Assembly: GCF_010731755.1 (NCBI RefSeq)
Contig: NZ_AP022589.1
Span: 2,418,001 to 2,482,000, forward strand
DNA length: 64,000 bases
Reading direction: 5' to 3'
From: Mycolicibacter minnesotensis
GTDB lineage: Bacteria; Actinomycetota; Actinomycetes; Mycobacteriales; Mycobacteriaceae
The notes beneath the pieces are model-generated. The model was given only the letters and a program-made list of their open reading frames with translations, ran no database searches and had not been told where the DNA came from. Numbering within the stretch: position 1 is the first letter of the stretch; the number at the start of each line of letters is the position of its first letter. Below, one piece after another: positions 1 to 8,363 of the stretch. Both the position numbers and the translations under genes were made by a program.

Positions 1-1017
1 GGTGAGCAGCTCGGGCCAGGCCTGGGTGAGCACCGCCGACGGTCCCGACGCGGTCAGCAGATCGACGGCCAATCGCCCGGTCTCCAGGCCGTAGTCGATG
101 CCCTCACCATTGAGCGGGTTGACGCAGGCCGCGGCATCACCGATCAACATCCAGTTGGGTCCGGCGACCCCCGAGACCGCGCCGCCCATGGGCAGCAGCG
201 CGCTCGATGGCGCGCGTACCGGGCCGTCGAATCCCCATTCTTCGCGGCGCTGGTCGGCGTAGTAGGCCATCAGCGGTCGCAGCGCCACGTCCGCGGGCCG
301 TTTGACGGTGGCCAGTGCTCCCACGCCGATGTTCACCTCGCCGTTGCCCAGCGGGAAGATCCATCCGTAGCCCGGCAGCACCGCTCCCTCGGGTGAGCGC
401 AGCTCCAGGTGCGACGTCAGCCAGGGCTCGTCGCTGCGCGGGGAGGCCAGGTAGCCGCGGGCGGCCACCCCGTAGACCGTCTCCTGGTGCCATTGGCGGC
501 CCAGCGCCCGGCCCAGCGTGGAGCGCGCACCGTCGGCAACGATCAGGGTCTGGCAGGCCACCTGCGAGCCGTCGCCCAGCACGATCGAGCGCACTCTTCC
601 CGACGCATCGTGCTGAACGTCGACCGCCTTGACGCCCAGCAGCATTCGGGCGCCGGAGTCTTCGGCGACTCTGCGGATTCGCTCGTCGAGTTCGGTGCGG
701 GGCGCGGCACTGCCGGTCGAGGGAAAGGACGGGCCCGGCCAGTCCACTTCGAGTTCGCTGCCGAAACCGGCCATCCGCAGGCCGCGGTGGCGGATGTGAC
801 CGTCGAGCCACTCGCCGAGGCCGAGCAGTTCCAGCTGCTCGACGGCGCGGGGGGTCAGGCCGTCCCCGCACGTCTTGTCCCGGGGGAATGCGGCTGAGTC
901 GATCAGCAGCACGTCGCGGCCCGCTCTGGCGGCCCAAGCGGCTGCCGCCGACCCGGCCGGTCCGGCACCCACTACCACTACCTCGGCCACCGTCTCAGCC
1001 CTGGAATTCACAGTCAC
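1..1017 (-). CDS. menJ: Menaquinone reductase MenJ, FAD-dependent (3' end cut by window)
   Basis: Geranylgeranyl-reductase-family flavoenzyme. MenJ reduces one isoprene double bond of the menaquinone side chain at the membrane. The N-terminus has the FAD dinucleotide motif VVGAGPAGSAAA, then DKTCGDGLTPRAV, typical of the family. The second FAD motif reads MLIGDAAACVNPLNGEGIDYG. The reading frame runs off base 1, so the C-terminus (about 70 residues by comparison with the usual ~410) is missing. The start is GTG at 1017; a second in-frame GTG lies 6 nt downstream. It is divergent from grcC1 with only 15 bp between the starts, so the two promoters must overlap, which fits joint control of quinone side-chain synthesis and reduction. 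The name rests on family motifs plus the menJ/grcC1/htpX synteny of M. tuberculosis (Rv0561c-Rv0563). Confidence 0.85.
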   Translation of the reverse strand, partial: MTVNSRAETVAEVVVVGAGPAGSAAAAWAARAGRDVLLIDSAAFPRDKTCGDGLTPRAVEQLELLGLGEWLDGHIRHRGLRMAGFGSELEVDWPGPSFPSTGSAAPRTELDERIRRVAEDSGARMLLGVKAVDVQHDASGRVRSIVLGDGSQVACQTLIVADGARSTLGRALGRQWHQETVYGVAARGYLASPRSDEPWLTSHLELRSPEGAVLPGYGWIFPLGNGEVNIGVGALATVKRPADVALRPLMAYYADQRREEWGFDGPVRAPSSALLPMGGAVSGVAGPNWMLIGDAAACVNPLNGEGIDYGLETGRLAVDLLTASGPSAVLTQAWPELLT

Positions 1018-1032
1018 CAGTATGTTGGAGCC

Positions 1033-2049
1033 GTGAGGACACCGGCGAGTGTGGTGGCGGGGTTGGATTTCGGCGGCCTGGGGGACCCGGATTTCGCGGG
1101 TCGGGTGCGTGACGGGGTCGCCCGCATCGAAGAGCTGATGGACACCGAGCTGCGGGGCGGCGACGGCCTGATGACCGAGGCGGTGACCCACCTGTTCGAT
1201 GCCGGCGGCAAGCGCTTCCGTCCGCTGTTCACGGTGCTGTCCGCTCAGCTCGGGCCCGAGCCCGACGCGTGGCAGGTAACGGTCGCCGGCGCGGTGATCG
1301 AGCTGGTGCACCTGGCCACGCTGTATCACGACGATGTGATGGATGAGGCGCAGATCCGCCGCGGAGCGCCGAGCGCCAATGCCCGGTGGGGCAACAACAT
1401 TGCGATTCTGGCCGGCGACTACCTGTTCGCGACCGCGTCACGCCTGGTGTCGCGACTGGGCCCGGACGCGGTGCGGATCATCGCCGAGACCTTCGCAGAG
1501 CTGGTGACCGGGCAGATGCGCGAGACCCGCGGTGCGGCCGAGGGCGCGGACGCCATCGAGCACTACCTCAAGGTGGTCTACGAAAAGACGGCCTGCCTGA
1601 TCTCGGCGTCGGGGCGGTTCGGCGCGACGTTCTCCGGTGCCGGCGATGAGCAGATCGAACGACTGGCCCGGCTGGGCGGGATCGTGGGCACCGCATTCCA
1701 GATCTCCGACGACATCATCGACATCGATTCCGACCCTGACGAGTCCGGCAAGCTGCCCGGCACCGATTTGCGTGAAGGTGTGCACACCCTGCCGGTGCTC
1801 TACGCGCTGCAGGGAACCGGAGCCGACGCCGAGCGGCTGCGCGTGCTGCTGGCCGGCCCGGTCACTGAGGACGCGGCGGTCGACGAGGCGCTGGGCCTGT
1901 TGCGGGCGTCGGCCGGCATGGTCCAGGCCAAGCAGACGGTGGCCGACTATGCGGCGCGGGCTCGCGCGGAGCTGGCCGAGCTGCCCGACTGTGTCGGCCG
2001 GGCAGCCCTGGCCAGCCTGGTCGACTACACCGTCAACCGACACGGCTGA
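1033..2049 (+). CDS. grcC1: Polyprenyl diphosphate synthase (GrcC1-like)
   Basis: 338-residue trans-polyprenyl diphosphate synthase that elongates allylic diphosphates with IPP, probably supplying the menaquinone side chain. The two Mg-binding aspartate motifs are present: DDVMD at residues 100-104 (first Asp-rich motif) and DDIID at 226-230 (second). GGKRFRP near residue 57 is the usual IPP-binding stretch. The start is a GTG; no ATG fits the family N-terminus. It is divergent from the quinone reductase menJ, which acts on the isoprenoid side chain, and is followed by htpX in the same direction. The exact chain length of the product cannot be read from the sequence. Confidence 0.85.
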   Translation: MRTPASVVAGLDFGGLGDPDFAGRVRDGVARIEELMDTELRGGDGLMTEAVTHLFDAGGKRFRPLFTVLSAQLGPEPDAWQVTVAGAVIELVHLATLYHDDVMDEAQIRRGAPSANARWGNNIAILAGDYLFATASRLVSRLGPDAVRIIAETFAELVTGQMRETRGAAEGADAIEHYLKVVYEKTACLISASGRFGATFSGAGDEQIERLARLGGIVGTAFQISDDIIDIDSDPDESGKLPGTDLREGVHTLPVLYALQGTGADAERLRVLLAGPVTEDAAVDEALGLLRASAGMVQAKQTVADYAARARAELAELPDCVGRAALASLVDYTVNRHG

Positions 2050-2101
2050 TCGCGGTTGCGGAACTCGTGCGACCCCGGCGGCGTTTAATGAGCACGACTG
2101 G

Positions 2102-2128
2102 GGTTCTTCAAGGTTCTTCAAGGAGGAG
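2102..2128 (+). repeat. Tandem 10-bp repeat plus strong Shine-Dalgarno in the htpX leader
   Basis: GGTTCTTCAA occurs twice back to back (2102-2111, 2112-2121) and runs directly into AGGAGGAG (2121-2128), 3-4 nt before the htpX ATG at 2132. The duplication sits in the 80-bp gap after grcC1. It may be a simple duplication, or may affect leader folding or protein binding; nothing shows which. Confidence 0.6.
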
Positions 2129-2131
2129 TCG

Positions 2132-2980
2132 ATGACCTGGCACCCGCACCACAACACGGCGAAGACGTTCTTTCTGCTGTTGGTGATGTCGGCGTTGATC
2201 GTCTTGGTGGGTCGGGCCTTCGGACCGCAGATGATGTGGGTGGCGGTGCTGTTCGCCGTAGGAATGAACGCCTACACCTACTTCAACAGCGACAAGCTGG
2301 CGTTGCGGGCCATGCGTGCCCAACCGGTGACTGAGGTTCAGGCGCCGGAGATCTACCGGATCGTGCGTGAGCTGGCCACCACGGCCCACCAGCCGATGCC
2401 TCGGTTGTACGTCAGTGACACCAATGCGCCCAATGCCTTTGCCACCGGCCGGAACCCGCGCCACGCCGCGGTGTGCTGTACCAGCGGAATCCTGCGCCTG
2501 CTCAACGAACGGGAGTTGCGCGCTGTGCTCGGCCACGAGCTGTCCCACGTCTACAACCGCGACATCCTGATCTCGTGTGTCGCCGGTGCACTGGCCTCGG
2601 TGATCACCGGCTTGGCCAACATGGCGATGTTCATGGGCAACCGCCGCGACGGCAACCCGCTGGCCATGCTGCTGGTCGCCTTGGTGGGGCCGCTGGCGGC
2701 CTCGGTGGTCCGGTTGGCGGTATCGCGGTCACGCGAGTACCAGGCCGACGAATCCGGCGCCGTGCTCTCGGGCGACCCACTGGCGCTGGCCTCCGCGCTG
2801 CGCAAGATCTCCGACGGCGTGCAGGCCGCCCCGCTGCCGCCCGAGCCGGCACTGGCCAGCCAGTCGCATCTGATGATCGCCAACCCGTTCCGGGCAGGTG
2901 AAAAGGTCGGCCAGCTGTTCGCCACCCACCCCCCGATGGCTGATCGGATTCGCCGGCTCGAGGCGATGGCCCGGGGATAG
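2132..2980 (+). CDS. htpX: Membrane zinc metalloprotease HtpX
   Basis: 282-residue M48-family membrane endopeptidase involved in quality control of membrane proteins, active site on the cytoplasmic face. Two N-terminal membrane spans (about residues 11-50) precede the catalytic core. The zinc motif HELSH is at 135-139 and the third ligand is the Glu in [11 protein letters not shown]. Two further hydrophobic segments lie around 150-200. The ATG has an excellent Shine-Dalgarno (AGGAGGAG), which fixes the start; an upstream in-frame extension would have no such signal. Length and position after grcC1 match the M. tuberculosis gene. Confidence 0.93.
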   Translation: MTWHPHHNTAKTFFLLLVMSALIVLVGRAFGPQMMWVAVLFAVGMNAYTYFNSDKLALRAMRAQPVTEVQAPEIYRIVRELATTAHQPMPRLYVSDTNAPNAFATGRNPRHAAVCCTSGILRLLNERELRAVLGHELSHVYNRDILISCVAGALASVITGLANMAMFMGNRRDGNPLAMLLVALVGPLAASVVRLAVSRSREYQADESGAVLSGDPLALASALRKISDGVQAAPLPPEPALASQSHLMIANPFRAGEKVGQLFATHPPMADRIRRLEAMARG

Positions 2981-2999
2981 CGGGGCCTGTCGGCTCCGA

Positions 3000-4604
3000 T
3001 CAGGCGCGTCCGTTCCTGCTCGATCCGGGAACGCCCAACGCGGGCACGTCGTTGTGGACCGCATGTGCGAGCGCTTCCGGACTCACCTCAAGCCGGACCT
3101 CCGGTGCGCAGGTCGTGCAGGAGGAGTCCGCATCCTCGCCGGACTGTCCCGGCCGCACGACGGTGCCGCCGTTGGCGCAGTGCTGCTGCTGCCAGTCGTC
3201 GAGGGCTTGTTCGGCGGCGTGATCGAGGTAGGTAGTCGAGATGTCCAGGATGACCCGGGCGCCCGCGGGAATCCGCGCCAGTACGCCGGTGAGCCTCGGC
3301 AGTGCCAGGAAGGTGCAGGCGCCGGTGATGGAAACCAGCCACGCCTCGCCGACCTGCTCGGAAGTGACTTTGACCCGGATGACTCGCCAGCCGGTCATGA
3401 CCAGCGCCAGTGCCAACCCGATCATGACCCCCTCCAGCAGGTTCAGGAAGACCACGCCGACGATGGTCACCGCATAGATGGCGATATCACCGCTGCGCCA
3501 TGCTGTTTCGACGTGAGCCAGTTTGATCAGCTGGACGCCGACGGTGATCAGCAACCCGGCCAGCGCAGCGCTCGGAATCTGCTGGATCAGACCGGCGAAC
3601 GGCAGGGCGAACAGCAGGATCCACACCCCGTGCAGGAAAGCCGACGCCCGCGATTTCGCGCCGGCACTGACGTTGGTCGCGCTGCGAACGATCACCCCGG
3701 TGATCGGCAGGCCACCGAGTAGGCCCGAGGTGACGTTCGCGGTGCCCTGCCCGATCAGTTCGCGGTTGAAGTCGGTGCGCGGGCCGTTGTGCATCCGGTC
3801 AACCGACACCGCCGAGAGCAGGCTCTCCACGCTGGCGATCAACGCCACGGTGACCACTCCGATGACGGCGGCTGCCCATTGACCGTGGGGTAGCTCAGGC
3901 AGCGCAACGGCGTCCAGCAGCGAGCCGTCGAGGGTGATGCGGCGAACATCGAGGGAGAACGTCAAGGACAGCAGCGTCGCCCCGATGATCGCCACCAGGG
4001 GGCCGGGAATCCGGCCCAGCGGACCGGGCACTGATCGCCAGGCGAGCATCGTGATGATCACCAGGATTCCCAGGAGCGGCTCAGGTCCGTTGGCGTCGAT
4101 GATCTCGCTGGGTAGGGAAGTCAGGTTCACCCAGGCTGAGCTGGCCGACTTGCCGCCCAACAGGACGTGCAGTTGTTGTAGGGCGATGGTGACGCCGATA
4201 CCGGCCAGCATCGCGTGCACCACCACCGGGGAGATGGCCAGCGCGGCTCGCGCCACCCGGCTCAGGCCGAGCAGAACTTGGAGCACTCCGGCGCCGACGG
4301 TGATAGCGCACGTCACCTTCCAGCCGAAGGTTGCCACCAGATCTGCGACTATCACCGTCAGGCCGGCCGCCGGCCCGCTCACCTGCAAGGGCGAGCCGCC
4401 GAACAGGCCGACGACGAGGCCGCCGACGATAGCGGCGATCAGGCCGGCCAGTACCGGCGCGTCCGAGGCGATGGCGATGCCCAGTGACAGCGGCAGCGCT
4501 ACCAGGAACACCACCAATGACGCCGGGAAGTCATACCGAAGGATCGATCGTGACCTGGCTGTGCGGTTGGTGATGGCATCGCCGGCTCTTCGCGCGGTCA
4601 GCAT
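3000..4604 (-). CDS. SulP-family inorganic anion transporter
   Basis: 534-residue SLC26/SulP membrane transporter, by family a sulfate or bicarbonate carrier. The family signature is visible: FPASLVVFLVALPLSLGIAIAS near the N-terminus and SGPAAGLTVIVADL around residue 78, followed by a long run of hydrophobic spans to about residue 430. The C-terminal ~110 residues form a STAS-like cytoplasmic domain (VILDISTTYLDHAAEQAL). Some mycobacterial SulP proteins carry a fused carbonic anhydrase; this one does not, and its tail contains only a CTTC pair. The start ATG follows AGGGGAG. It lies between htpX and gpsA, where M. tuberculosis has no such gene, so it is an insertion into that block. The substrate cannot be decided from the sequence. 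Confidence 0.85.
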   Translation of the reverse strand: MLTARRAGDAITNRTARSRSILRYDFPASLVVFLVALPLSLGIAIASDAPVLAGLIAAIVGGLVVGLFGGSPLQVSGPAAGLTVIVADLVATFGWKVTCAITVGAGVLQVLLGLSRVARAALAISPVVVHAMLAGIGVTIALQQLHVLLGGKSASSAWVNLTSLPSEIIDANGPEPLLGILVIITMLAWRSVPGPLGRIPGPLVAIIGATLLSLTFSLDVRRITLDGSLLDAVALPELPHGQWAAAVIGVVTVALIASVESLLSAVSVDRMHNGPRTDFNRELIGQGTANVTSGLLGGLPITGVIVRSATNVSAGAKSRASAFLHGVWILLFALPFAGLIQQIPSAALAGLLITVGVQLIKLAHVETAWRSGDIAIYAVTIVGVVFLNLLEGVMIGLALALVMTGWRVIRVKVTSEQVGEAWLVSITGACTFLALPRLTGVLARIPAGARVILDISTTYLDHAAEQALDDWQQQHCANGGTVVRPGQSGEDADSSCTTCAPEVRLEVSPEALAHAVHNDVPALGVPGSSRNGRA

Positions 4605-4674
4605 CCGGTAACTCCCCTGCTCTTCTCATAAGACGTCGCTGAGATGCAGCAAAGATATTCATCGATTATTACCG

Positions 4675-4689
4675 GTTCACCAAGTGAAC
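4675..4689. promoter_or_regulatory. Palindrome upstream of the SulP gene, operator candidate
   Basis: GTTCAC-CAA-GTGAAC is a perfect 6+6 bp inverted repeat with a 3-bp centre, about 70 bp upstream of the SulP start codon, in a locally AT-rich stretch (4640-4735) unusual for this genome. A second small palindrome, CGGTT-ACAC-AACCG, lies about 20 bp further upstream. Symmetry and position fit a dimeric repressor site; no regulator gene is adjacent, so its identity is open. Confidence 0.35.
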
Positions 4690-4733
4690 ATGTCTAGAAA
4701 GTAAACATCGGTTACACAACCGAAGGGAATTAC

Positions 4734-4768
4734 CAGGTTTCTGGCAGGTATTGACAGGTTTCTGGCAG
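4734..4768. repeat. 14-bp direct repeat next to the gpsA stop codon
   Basis: CAGGTTTCTGGCAG occurs at 4734-4747 and again at 4755-4768, period 21 bp (two helical turns), ending one base before the gpsA stop codon. Such phasing could suit cooperative protein binding, but a plain duplication is equally possible. Confidence 0.5.
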
Positions 4769-5794
4769 TTAGAAGCCCGCTCCCTCCACTTCGTGGCCCG
4801 GTGTTTCGGCGATCAGCCCGCGGTAGGCCTGCTCGACGGTGGAGCCGTGGTTGATCACACCGTCGACCTCGCGGGCGATCGGCATGCTCAGCCCGTACTG
4901 TGCGGCGAACTTCATGATCACGCTGGCGGCCCGAACGCCCTCGGCCACCTGGTTCATCGACGCGATGATCTCGTCGATGGGCTTGCCGGATCCCAGTTGT
5001 TCGCCGACGTACCGGTTGCGGCTGCGCTGGCTGGTGCAGGTGACGATCAGGTCGCCCATCCCGGCCAGACCTGCGAACGTGTCGCGGGCCCCGCCCATGG
5101 CCTCACCCAGCTTGGACATCTCCCGTACCGAGCGCGACATCACCATGGCCCGAGTGTTCTCGCCGATCCCCAGCGAGTAGCCCATCCCGACCGCGATCGC
5201 ATACACGTTCTTGAGGGCCCCGGCCATCTCGACACCGATCACGTCGTCGGTGGTGTAGACCCGGAACCGCTTGGTACGAAACAGTGACGCCAGCTCGCAC
5301 GCCAGGCTCTGATCGGGCATGGCCAGCACCGCGGCTGCGGCGTATCCTTCGGCGACCTCGCGGGCGATGTTCGGCCCGGCCAGGATGCCGGCCGGATGTC
5401 CGGGCAGTATCTCGTCGACGATCTGCGACATCCGCATGTTGGTGCCCTGCTCCAGGCCCTTGACCAGCGAGACCACCGGCACCCAGGGGCGCAGCTCGGC
5501 GGCCAGCTCTTCGAGGACTCCCCGGAATCCGTGCGAGGGAACCGCCATCACGACGACATCGGCACAGTGTGCGGCCTCGGCGAAGTCGGTGGTGGCGCGA
5601 AGCGTTTCGCTGAGCTCCACGTCGTTGCCCAGGTAGCGGCTGTTGCGGTGGTTGTCGTTGATGTCGGCGGCGGTCGATTCCGATCGGACCCATTGCAGCG
5701 TCGGCGCGCGGCGCGAGCAGATAGATGCCACGGTGGTGCCGAACGATCCGCCTCCGAGCACGACGACATTGGGTGTACGAGTAGCAGCAGGCAT
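4769..5794 (-). CDS. gpsA: Glycerol-3-phosphate dehydrogenase [NAD(P)+]
   Basis: 341-residue cytosolic enzyme that reduces dihydroxyacetone phosphate to sn-glycerol 3-phosphate, the backbone for phospholipids. The NAD-binding motif VVLGGGSFGTTVAS is at the N-terminus. SLVKGLEQGT, the catalytic Lys in GALKNVYAIAVG and the substrate-binding motif with TSQRSRNRYVG are all present. I chose the ATG at 5794 because it gives the usual short N-terminus before the Rossmann motif; an in-frame extension of 17 residues upstream has no family counterpart. It corresponds to gpdA1 of the M. tuberculosis block. Confidence 0.92.
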   Translation of the reverse strand: MPAATRTPNVVVLGGGSFGTTVASICSRRAPTLQWVRSESTAADINDNHRNSRYLGNDVELSETLRATTDFAEAAHCADVVVMAVPSHGFRGVLEELAAELRPWVPVVSLVKGLEQGTNMRMSQIVDEILPGHPAGILAGPNIAREVAEGYAAAAVLAMPDQSLACELASLFRTKRFRVYTTDDVIGVEMAGALKNVYAIAVGMGYSLGIGENTRAMVMSRSVREMSKLGEAMGGARDTFAGLAGMGDLIVTCTSQRSRNRYVGEQLGSGKPIDEIIASMNQVAEGVRAASVIMKFAAQYGLSMPIAREVDGVINHGSTVEQAYRGLIAETPGHEVEGAGF

Positions 5795-5869
5795 GAGCGA
5801 CAGCGTATTGCCGTCGCCACCGCCATACCGGCGGTTTGTGGACATGTCGCCTAAACGGCAGCCCAGCCA

Positions 5870-7345
5870 CTACCCGGCCAGCGGTATCGCCTCTCCGGCC
5901 CGCCCGAACACCATGGACTCGGTGATCTGGTCGAACCGGAAGTCCAGGGCGTCGGCGAAGTAGTTCTGCCGAACGTTCCAGGGCCGTTTGGTGCCCGAGC
6001 GCGGAAGCGCGTGTGGTGCGCGCAGCACATAGCCGGCTTGGATGTCCCAGGCCGACTTCTCGGTCATCGGCTGGTCGCCCAGGTGTGGGTAAGCATGTGT
6101 GTAGCCGCGGGAAGCCATGTAGGACAGCAGGTTGGCGGTGGCGCGCGCGGTGATGTCGGCGCGCAGCGTCCAGGACGCGTTGGTGTAGCCCACGCACCAG
6201 AACAGATTCGGTACGTCTTCGAGCATGTGCGCTTTGTAGACGAATCGGTCGGTGGGTTTGATCTCGTTGCCGTCCAGGCTGATCCGCACCCCACCGAGTG
6301 CCTGTAGCTGCAGGCCGGTGGCGGTGACGATGATGTCGGCGTCCAGGTGTGCCCCGGACTGCAACGTGATTCCGGTGGTGTCGAAGTGATCGATCCGCTC
6401 GGTGACCATCTCCACACGCCCGGCGCTGATGTGGGCGTAGAGGTCGGCGTCGGGGATCAGGCATAGGCGTTGGTCCCACGGCTGATACGGCGGTTTGAAG
6501 TGGGTGTCCACGGCGTAGCCGGGGGGAAGGTTCTGCACGGCCTCGCGACGCAGCATCCACTTCAGCAGCGGAGGCGTTTTGCGGGCCAGGAACCACACGT
6601 AGCCCTCGAAGAGCGCCATGACGAACCGAATGATCGGGTGAGCGACCTTGCGGGGAAACAGCTTCGAGACCACGTTGACGAACATGCTGTACTTGGGCGC
6701 CGAGATCAGGTAGGTCGGTGTGCGCTGCAGCAGGGTCACCCGCGCGGCAGTCTCGGCCAACGCCGGCACCAGGGACATGGCAGTGGCCCCGCTGCCGATC
6801 ACCACCACGTTCTTGTCGGCGTAGTCCAGATCTTGGGGCCAGTGCTGCGGGTGCACCAGCGTCCCGGCGAACGTCTCGGCACCGGGAAAGTCCGGGGTGT
6901 AGCCGTCGTCGTAGTTGTAGTAGCCGGACCCGAAGAACACGAACCTGCTGCGGTAAGTCCGCGGGGTGCCGTTCTCGTGCGCTGTCACCGCCCAGGTGTC
7001 GGTCGCCGAATCCCAGTCGGCCTCCAGGACGTGGTTGTTGAACCGGATGTGGCGGTCGATGCCGTGCTTGTGTGCTGCGTCGGTCAGGTAGTCGCGGATC
7101 TCGTCGCCGCCCGCGACCCGTTCCCGCCGGGTCCAGGGCTCATACGGCAGGCACAACGTGAAGATGCTGCTGTCGGAGCGCACTCCGGGATAGCGGAACA
7201 GATCCCACGTACCGCCGATCCGCTGGCGCCGTTCCAGGATGACGTAACTGGTGCCCGGGTTGCGCTCGGTGATTCGGTAGGCCGCGCCGATACCGGAGAT
7301 GCCGGCCCCGATGATGACGACGTCCACGACCTCTTCGGTAGTCAC
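5870..7345 (-). CDS. Baeyer-Villiger-type flavin monooxygenase (EthA/Rv0565c-like)
   Basis: 491-residue FAD- and NADPH-dependent monooxygenase. It has the N-terminal FAD motif VIIGAGISGIGAAY, the NADPH motif VVVIGSGATAMSLV in the middle, and between them FAGTLVHPQHWP, which fits the Baeyer-Villiger fingerprint FxGxxxHxxxWP exactly. Enzymes of this group convert ketones to esters, and mycobacterial members can activate thioamide drugs. The position between gpsA and the YajQ gene matches Rv0565c of M. tuberculosis. The natural substrate is unknown. The ATG start yields a normal N-terminus. Confidence 0.88.
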   Translation of the reverse strand: MTTEEVVDVVIIGAGISGIGAAYRITERNPGTSYVILERRQRIGGTWDLFRYPGVRSDSSIFTLCLPYEPWTRRERVAGGDEIRDYLTDAAHKHGIDRHIRFNNHVLEADWDSATDTWAVTAHENGTPRTYRSRFVFFGSGYYNYDDGYTPDFPGAETFAGTLVHPQHWPQDLDYADKNVVVIGSGATAMSLVPALAETAARVTLLQRTPTYLISAPKYSMFVNVVSKLFPRKVAHPIIRFVMALFEGYVWFLARKTPPLLKWMLRREAVQNLPPGYAVDTHFKPPYQPWDQRLCLIPDADLYAHISAGRVEMVTERIDHFDTTGITLQSGAHLDADIIVTATGLQLQALGGVRISLDGNEIKPTDRFVYKAHMLEDVPNLFWCVGYTNASWTLRADITARATANLLSYMASRGYTHAYPHLGDQPMTEKSAWDIQAGYVLRAPHALPRSGTKRPWNVRQNYFADALDFRFDQITESMVFGRAGEAIPLAG

Positions 7346-7389
7346 AATCCCAGACTAGGCACCGGGCGGGCCGGCGGGTCGGGATTGCG

Positions 7390-7881
7390 CTAGCGGTAGT
7401 TCACGAACTGCAGCGCCACATCCAGGTCGGCACCTTTGAGCAGCGCCTGGACCGCCTGCAGGTCGTCGCGCTTCTTCGACGACACCCGGATCTCCTCGCC
7501 CTGGACCTGGGACTTGACGCCCTTGGGGCCCTCGTCGCGGATCAGCTTGTTGATCTTCTTGGCGTGCTCGGAGTCGATGCCCTGCTTGAGGCTGCCGCTC
7601 ACCTTGTAGGTCTTGCCCGACGGCTGCGGGTCCCCGGCGTCGAACGCCTTCATCGAGATGTCGCGGCGGATCAGCTTTTCCTTGAAGACGTCGACGGCAG
7701 CCTTGACTCGCTCCTCGGTGGAGCTCACCAGCTCGATGGTCTCCTCGCCCTTCCAGGCGATGGTGGTGTCGGTGCCGCGGAAGTCGAACCGGGTGGCCAG
7801 TTCCTTGGCGGCCTGGTTCAAGGCATTGTCGACCTCCTGCCGATCGACCTTGCTGACGATGTCGAACGATGAGTCCGCCAC
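7390..7881 (-). CDS. YajQ-family cyclic-di-nucleotide/nucleotide-binding protein
   Basis: 163-residue small cytoplasmic protein beginning [21 protein letters not shown], the conserved opening of the YajQ (UPF0234) family, with the family stretch [10 protein letters not shown] at about residues 34-43. Members bind nucleotides; some bind cyclic di-GMP and act with transcription factors. The mycobacterial role is unknown. It lies 44 bp upstream of the monooxygenase in the same direction, as Rv0566c does, so the two may be cotranscribed. Confidence 0.85.
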   Translation of the reverse strand: MADSSFDIVSKVDRQEVDNALNQAAKELATRFDFRGTDTTIAWKGEETIELVSSTEERVKAAVDVFKEKLIRRDISMKAFDAGDPQPSGKTYKVSGSLKQGIDSEHAKKINKLIRDEGPKGVKSQVQGEEIRVSSKKRDDLQAVQALLKGADLDVALQFVNYR

Positions 7882-7962
7882 GAGACCTGTCCTCTCTTGA
7901 TGGGTGTGCTGGCCGATTTGTGTTGTGGGTACATCCTCGTTGTAGTCTGCTAAACGCGATAC

Positions 7963-8045
7963 GGCAGGTTGCCCGAGCGGCCAATGGGAGCGGACTGTAA
8001 ATCCGTCGGCGGAAGCCTACACAGGTTCGAATCCTGTACCTGCCA
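7963..8045 (+). tRNA. tRNA-Tyr (anticodon GTA)
   Basis: An 83-nt tRNA with a 7-bp acceptor stem (GGCAGGT at 7963-7969 with ACCTGCC at 8038-8044) and discriminator A at 8045. The anticodon loop CTGTAAA gives anticodon GTA, the variable arm is long as expected for Tyr, and the T arm is AGGTTCGAATCCT. The CCA end is not encoded (ACAC follows). A strong hairpin terminator starts 5 nt downstream. Confidence 0.95.
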
Positions 8046-8050
8046 CACTG

Positions 8051-8078
8051 GTCAGGCCCCCTTTCGAGGGGGCCTGAC
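8051..8078 (+). terminator. Hairpin terminator of tRNA-Tyr
   Basis: A perfect 12-bp stem (8051-8062 with 8067-8078) closed by a TTCG tetraloop and followed by the T-rich tract TTGTTTTCG. This is an unusually clean intrinsic-type terminator for a mycobacterial genome. The stretch 8079-8363 after it shows no convincing gene or signal other than the Shine-Dalgarno of the next CDS. Confidence 0.85.
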
Positions 8079-8363
8079 TTGTTTTCGGGGTCGCGGACCT
8101 GGCGGCGAGCCTCGGCGGCTGCCCGTGGGTCAGTGCGGCTTTGACCGCCAGCAGGTCCACCCGGTGGACGCTCGGCGGTTCGGAAGTGGGCCGGCAGGCG
8201 TTCCCCCGCCTCCTGCAGTCATTAAGCCGAGGGGCCCTGGAGGAGTCAACGGTTGGACACAGGCTGCGTAAAACCTTTCCGCGCAGTCAATTCCGCGGGC
8301 TCGCATCTTCGCGTACTCGCGGCGGCTTACACTCCGGCGATGCCCGCCGAGAAGGAGCCCACC

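Noticed and set aside
4674..4680. GGTTCA upstream of the SulP gene as a SigL-like -35
   Set aside because: The sequence 16-18 bp further on (minus strand) is AT-rich and lacks CGT, so I treat this site only as part of a palindrome.
8079..8363. A small gene between the tRNA-Tyr terminator and the amidohydrolase
   Set aside because: Open frames here are of arbitrary composition, lack a Shine-Dalgarno, and run into neighbouring coding regions on the wrong frame.
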